Assembly: GCA_902786565.1 (NCBI GenBank) | Contig: CADACW010000032.1 | Coordinates: forward strand, 1 to 41,241 | Direction: 5' to 3' | DNA length: 41,241 nt | Origin: an uncultured Prevotellaceae bacterium | Lineage (GTDB): Bacteria > Bacteroidota > Bacteroidia > Bacteroidales > Bacteroidaceae | The notes under the pieces: generated by a model | Told to the model about the DNA's origin: nothing | The model's input: the letters and a program-made list of their open reading frames with translations, nothing else | The model's database searches: none | Part shown: one piece after another, positions 39,325 through 41,241 of the stretch | How positions within the stretch are numbered: position 1 is the stretch's first letter | Layout of the letters: each line of letters begins with the position of its first letter | Made by a program: the position numbers and the translations under genes

Positions 39325-40866
39325 TCACTTATCTATTACCCATTTGCCGGTTTTGCTAGGCCCTTCGTAGCGTACACCATATTGTTCTTTCAAAATTCGG
39401 AGATCATTTTGTATGGTAGTATGCCCTACACCAAGCATATCTTCAATATCCTTACGAGTAATTCGCGGGTTATTTTTGATAATAGCTATAATCATATCAA
39501 GTCGTTCCTGCGGAGACAACTTTTTGGGGTCACTTTTTCTGTTTTTGGGGTCACTTTTTCTGTTTTTGGGGCCACTTTTGGGGCCACTTTTGGGGCCACT
39601 TTTGGGGTTGCTGCCTTCAATTCTTTTAATGGGGAGCACCAAGGCGACCTCATCCACATCCAAGCGGTTGTCCAAAATAGGCTCACCCCAACCAGCCTCT
39701 TTCCAGGCACTAAGTATCATTGGGAAGCCAGATCCGAGGTTCTCACCATAGCCAATCATCCTTAGCATATTCTGCATCTTGGGGTTACGGGCTTTTGATA
39801 CACCGCCTTCATAGATGTCCTTCAGGGGCAGCATCAGCAACCCTGGATTGCGGAAAACCAGTCGGTCTTCATGCTTCTCTATCCGCAGCACCCCCGCCTC
39901 CAGCATAATATCAGCATGGATAATGGCGTTGGTAAATGCCTCACGCACTGCTTTATGCAGGGGTGTGTCATCTACTCGCTGAATACCTTCCATCCGGAAT
40001 GGACGCGGAAGGTCGAAGGTTACTTTTGGAATCACGCGGCTAAAGAACTGATACAAGTTGTTCTCCCAGCGTCCATCGTAGGTCAATCGGTCGCTATAAC
40101 GCTCTTCACCTATCAGATTGCAGAAGTCAATGTAGTCCATTCTGAAGTTGGCAAACCGCTCTTGTATCGACAGCCCCTTGCCAAACATCATCAGGCCTGC
40201 CATTGTCAAACCCTCTTTGCCTGTCTCACGGTCAACAATATAGCCACCAAGATTCTTCAGGAAGGTCTTGTCATCCACTTCGTTCCATACATGTCCTTCA
40301 TTTCTGAATTGAAATAATGTGCGGTATCTACGCAGCGTGTCTGGATCAATGTCATCCATGTCGTAATGCTCCATCAGAGCTCCGTCGTTTCCTCCCTCGT
40401 AGGAGTCACGAATCATTGCCCTCACCTGTTGTTCCGTGCAATGGAAGTCACCCTCATGATTGCGCTTGTACGTATTCTTATAGACATTCTCATTCAGATA
40501 GACAGGTTTTACATGCCAATCTGCCATCGGCACATGAATACATACAACATACTTACCATTCACATCCACAACTTCTACGTCATTGTCCGTCAGAATGTTG
40601 TCGCTCACCTTATTACTGTTGATGGTATTCCAGAAATCTTTCTGGATTCTTTCTGCATCATCCACCCCTTCTATTCGAAATCTCTTTGCAAGGTCTTTCT
40701 CTTTCAAGTTCTCAGAAACACCTAATAAGATGGTTCCGCCCATCGTATTAGCGAAAGCAGAATAGCTCATCCAAACCGACTTGGGCACATCCGTCTTGGC
40801 CAGCTTTGCCTCCAACGTCAGCCGCTCACCATTTTGCAGAAGTTTCTTTATGTCGTTCTTGTCCAT
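39325..40866 (-). CDS. AlbA_2 (Schlafen-like) putative transcriptional regulator/ATP-binding protein
   Basis: The 513-residue protein appears complete. The N-terminal AlbA_2 domain has LTLEAKLAKTDVPKSVWMSYSAFANTMGGTILLGV. The middle has DTPLHKAVREAFTNAIIHADIMLEAGVLRIEKHEDRLVFRNPG, the RecG-like ATPase-C region with its GHKL-like N..H, then RNPKMQNMLRMIGYGENLGSGFPMI. A C-terminal winged helix (ITRKDIEDMLGVGHTTIQNDLRIL) follows. Just before it is a low-complexity hinge of KSGP and SDPKNRK repeats. These proteins are frequent in accessory islands and are suspected DNA-binding regulators or defence factors. It is followed after 3 nt by the deleted AlbA_2 gene. Confidence 0.85.
   Translation of the reverse strand: MDKNDIKKLLQNGERLTLEAKLAKTDVPKSVWMSYSAFANTMGGTILLGVSENLKEKDLAKRFRIEGVDDAERIQKDFWNTINSNKVSDNILTDNDVEVVDVNGKYVVCIHVPMADWHVKPVYLNENVYKNTYKRNHEGDFHCTEQQVRAMIRDSYEGGNDGALMEHYDMDDIDPDTLRRYRTLFQFRNEGHVWNEVDDKTFLKNLGGYIVDRETGKEGLTMAGLMMFGKGLSIQERFANFRMDYIDFCNLIGEERYSDRLTYDGRWENNLYQFFSRVIPKVTFDLPRPFRMEGIQRVDDTPLHKAVREAFTNAIIHADIMLEAGVLRIEKHEDRLVFRNPGLLMLPLKDIYEGGVSKARNPKMQNMLRMIGYGENLGSGFPMILSAWKEAGWGEPILDNRLDVDEVALVLPIKRIEGSNPKSGPKSGPKSGPKNRKSDPKNRKSDPKKLSPQERLDMIIAIIKNNPRITRKDIEDMLGVGHTTIQNDLRILKEQYGVRYEGPSKTGKWVIDK
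39522..39607. repeat. In-frame 12-nt and 21-nt tandem repeats in the AlbA_2 gene
   Basis: On the plus strand TTTTGGGGCCAC is repeated three times and TTTTGGGGTCACTTTTTCTG-type 21-mers twice. They encode KSGP x3 and SDPKNRK x2 in the hinge before the winged helix. All unit lengths are multiples of three, so length can vary without frameshift. Confidence 0.85.
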
Positions 40867-40889
40867 ATCTCTATAACGTTTCGTTTCTA

Positions 40890-41009
40890 TCAGATAGTAT
40901 CTAGCGCACTGATGTCCTCACCAATCATGTGCGGCTCATCATTGTTAAGCTTAAACTCCACACATCCCGTTTCATCAGGGAGTTTGCATAGTTCTTTTAC
41001 GAGTAAATC
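40890..41009 (-). pseudogene. 39-codon fossil of another AlbA_2 gene
   Basis: The minus strand reads DLLVKELCKLPDETGC then VEFKLNNDEPHMIGEDISAL and ends DTI-stop (TGA 40892-40890). This is the start of a different AlbA_2 family protein (ELCKLP.E...VEFK.NN....IGE.ISAL). A TAG immediately precedes the first codon (41012-41010), so there is no start, and the rest of the protein is absent. It lies 23 bp upstream of the intact AlbA_2 gene. Recognition rests on memory of the family's N-terminus. Confidence 0.65.
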
Positions 41010-41115
41010 CTAAATTCCGCAGCACTTTAGTTTAACAATCTTTATAAGTTCCTGAACAACAAAAAGTTCTTGCTGGGGCAAGCGGCAAAGCCGAGCGGCT
41101 CAGGATTTTGCCATA

Positions 41116-41198
41116 TCAGATTTTTCACTTACCTTAGTGCTGCAAATCAAGACAAGCAAATTCATCAATGGCATGGCAAAGGTAAGCATAAAATCTGA
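41116..41198. repeat. 20-bp imperfect inverted repeat, 43-nt spacer
   Basis: TCAGATTTTTCACTTACCTT (41116-41135) is the near reverse complement of AAGGTAAGCATAAAATCTGA (41179-41198), 17 of 20 matching. A minus-strand -7-like TACCTTTG (41184-41177) lies in the right arm. It could be a tiny MITE, or a regulatory stem upstream of the AlbA_2 genes. The rest of 41010-41241 shows no gene. Confidence 0.55.
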
Positions 41199-41241
41199 GA
41201 AAATCACTCCTTTTGGAGGAATTTTTCAAGTGAGAGAGGAA

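Overview
The window looks like a piece of a Bacteroidales chromosome, most likely Prevotellaceae. Genes lack Shine-Dalgarno sequences, and many are preceded by the Bacteroidetes -7 box TAnnTTTG, several with TTTG exactly 19 nt upstream (1293, 9510, 24523). Lineage-typical genes include PorT, two proteins with type IX secretion (T9SS) C-termini, a DUF2723 membrane protein, an exonuclease/RecQ/UvrD fusion helicase and lipoprotein-anchored AraC regulators. Species cannot be named from the sequence alone.

Layout. 1-3.0 kb is an AT-rich accessory segment: a frameshifted AlbA_2-type gene, a tiny coupled ORF and an XRE regulator on the minus strand, then an AAA ATPase (RloA-like) followed by an N-terminally truncated RloB-like gene. 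3.3-7.2 kb holds a NUDIX hydrolase and the fusion helicase, which has lost the front half of its RecQ motor. 7.2-7.8 kb carries a 94-bp palindrome. 7.8-11 kb has a membrane-spanning TPR/AraC regulator, a YafQ-type toxin-antitoxin pair and two small unknown genes. 11.1-21.6 kb is a 3123-residue secreted protein overlapping a 382-residue secreted partner. 21.9-24.4 kb is a nucleoside hydrolase lipoprotein overlapping a sodium symporter, probably a nucleoside salvage pair. 24.4-25.1 kb has a triple palindrome array, tmRNA and a duplicated tmRNA 3' end.

25.1-28.1 kb is a minus-strand run porT-aroA-unknown-rhodanese, followed by a plus-strand ferredoxin. 28.6-30.6 kb has a QmcA-like SPFH protein, NfeD and a sensor-less HTH protein. 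30.8-32.0 kb is a multi-spanning AraC regulator. 32.3-37.4 kb is a plus-strand run: DUF2723 protein, polysaccharide deacetylase and QueG. 37.4-41.2 kb returns to AT-rich accessory DNA: a possible structured RNA, an XRE/DUF6398 pair and three AlbA_2-type genes, of which one is internally deleted and one is a 39-codon fossil.

Three themes stand out. First, several genes have kept both ends but lost their middle (helicase, an AlbA_2 gene, the RloA/RloB junction, the left-edge AlbA_2 gene). Second, seven-base tandem repeats lie inside conserved genes (aroA, DUF2723, queG) and between genes; a change of one unit would shift the frame. Third, two arrays each consist of three tandem 21-22 bp palindromes, and the tmRNA 3' end is duplicated like an integration scar. 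Family names come from memory of protein families read against the translations. No database search was run.
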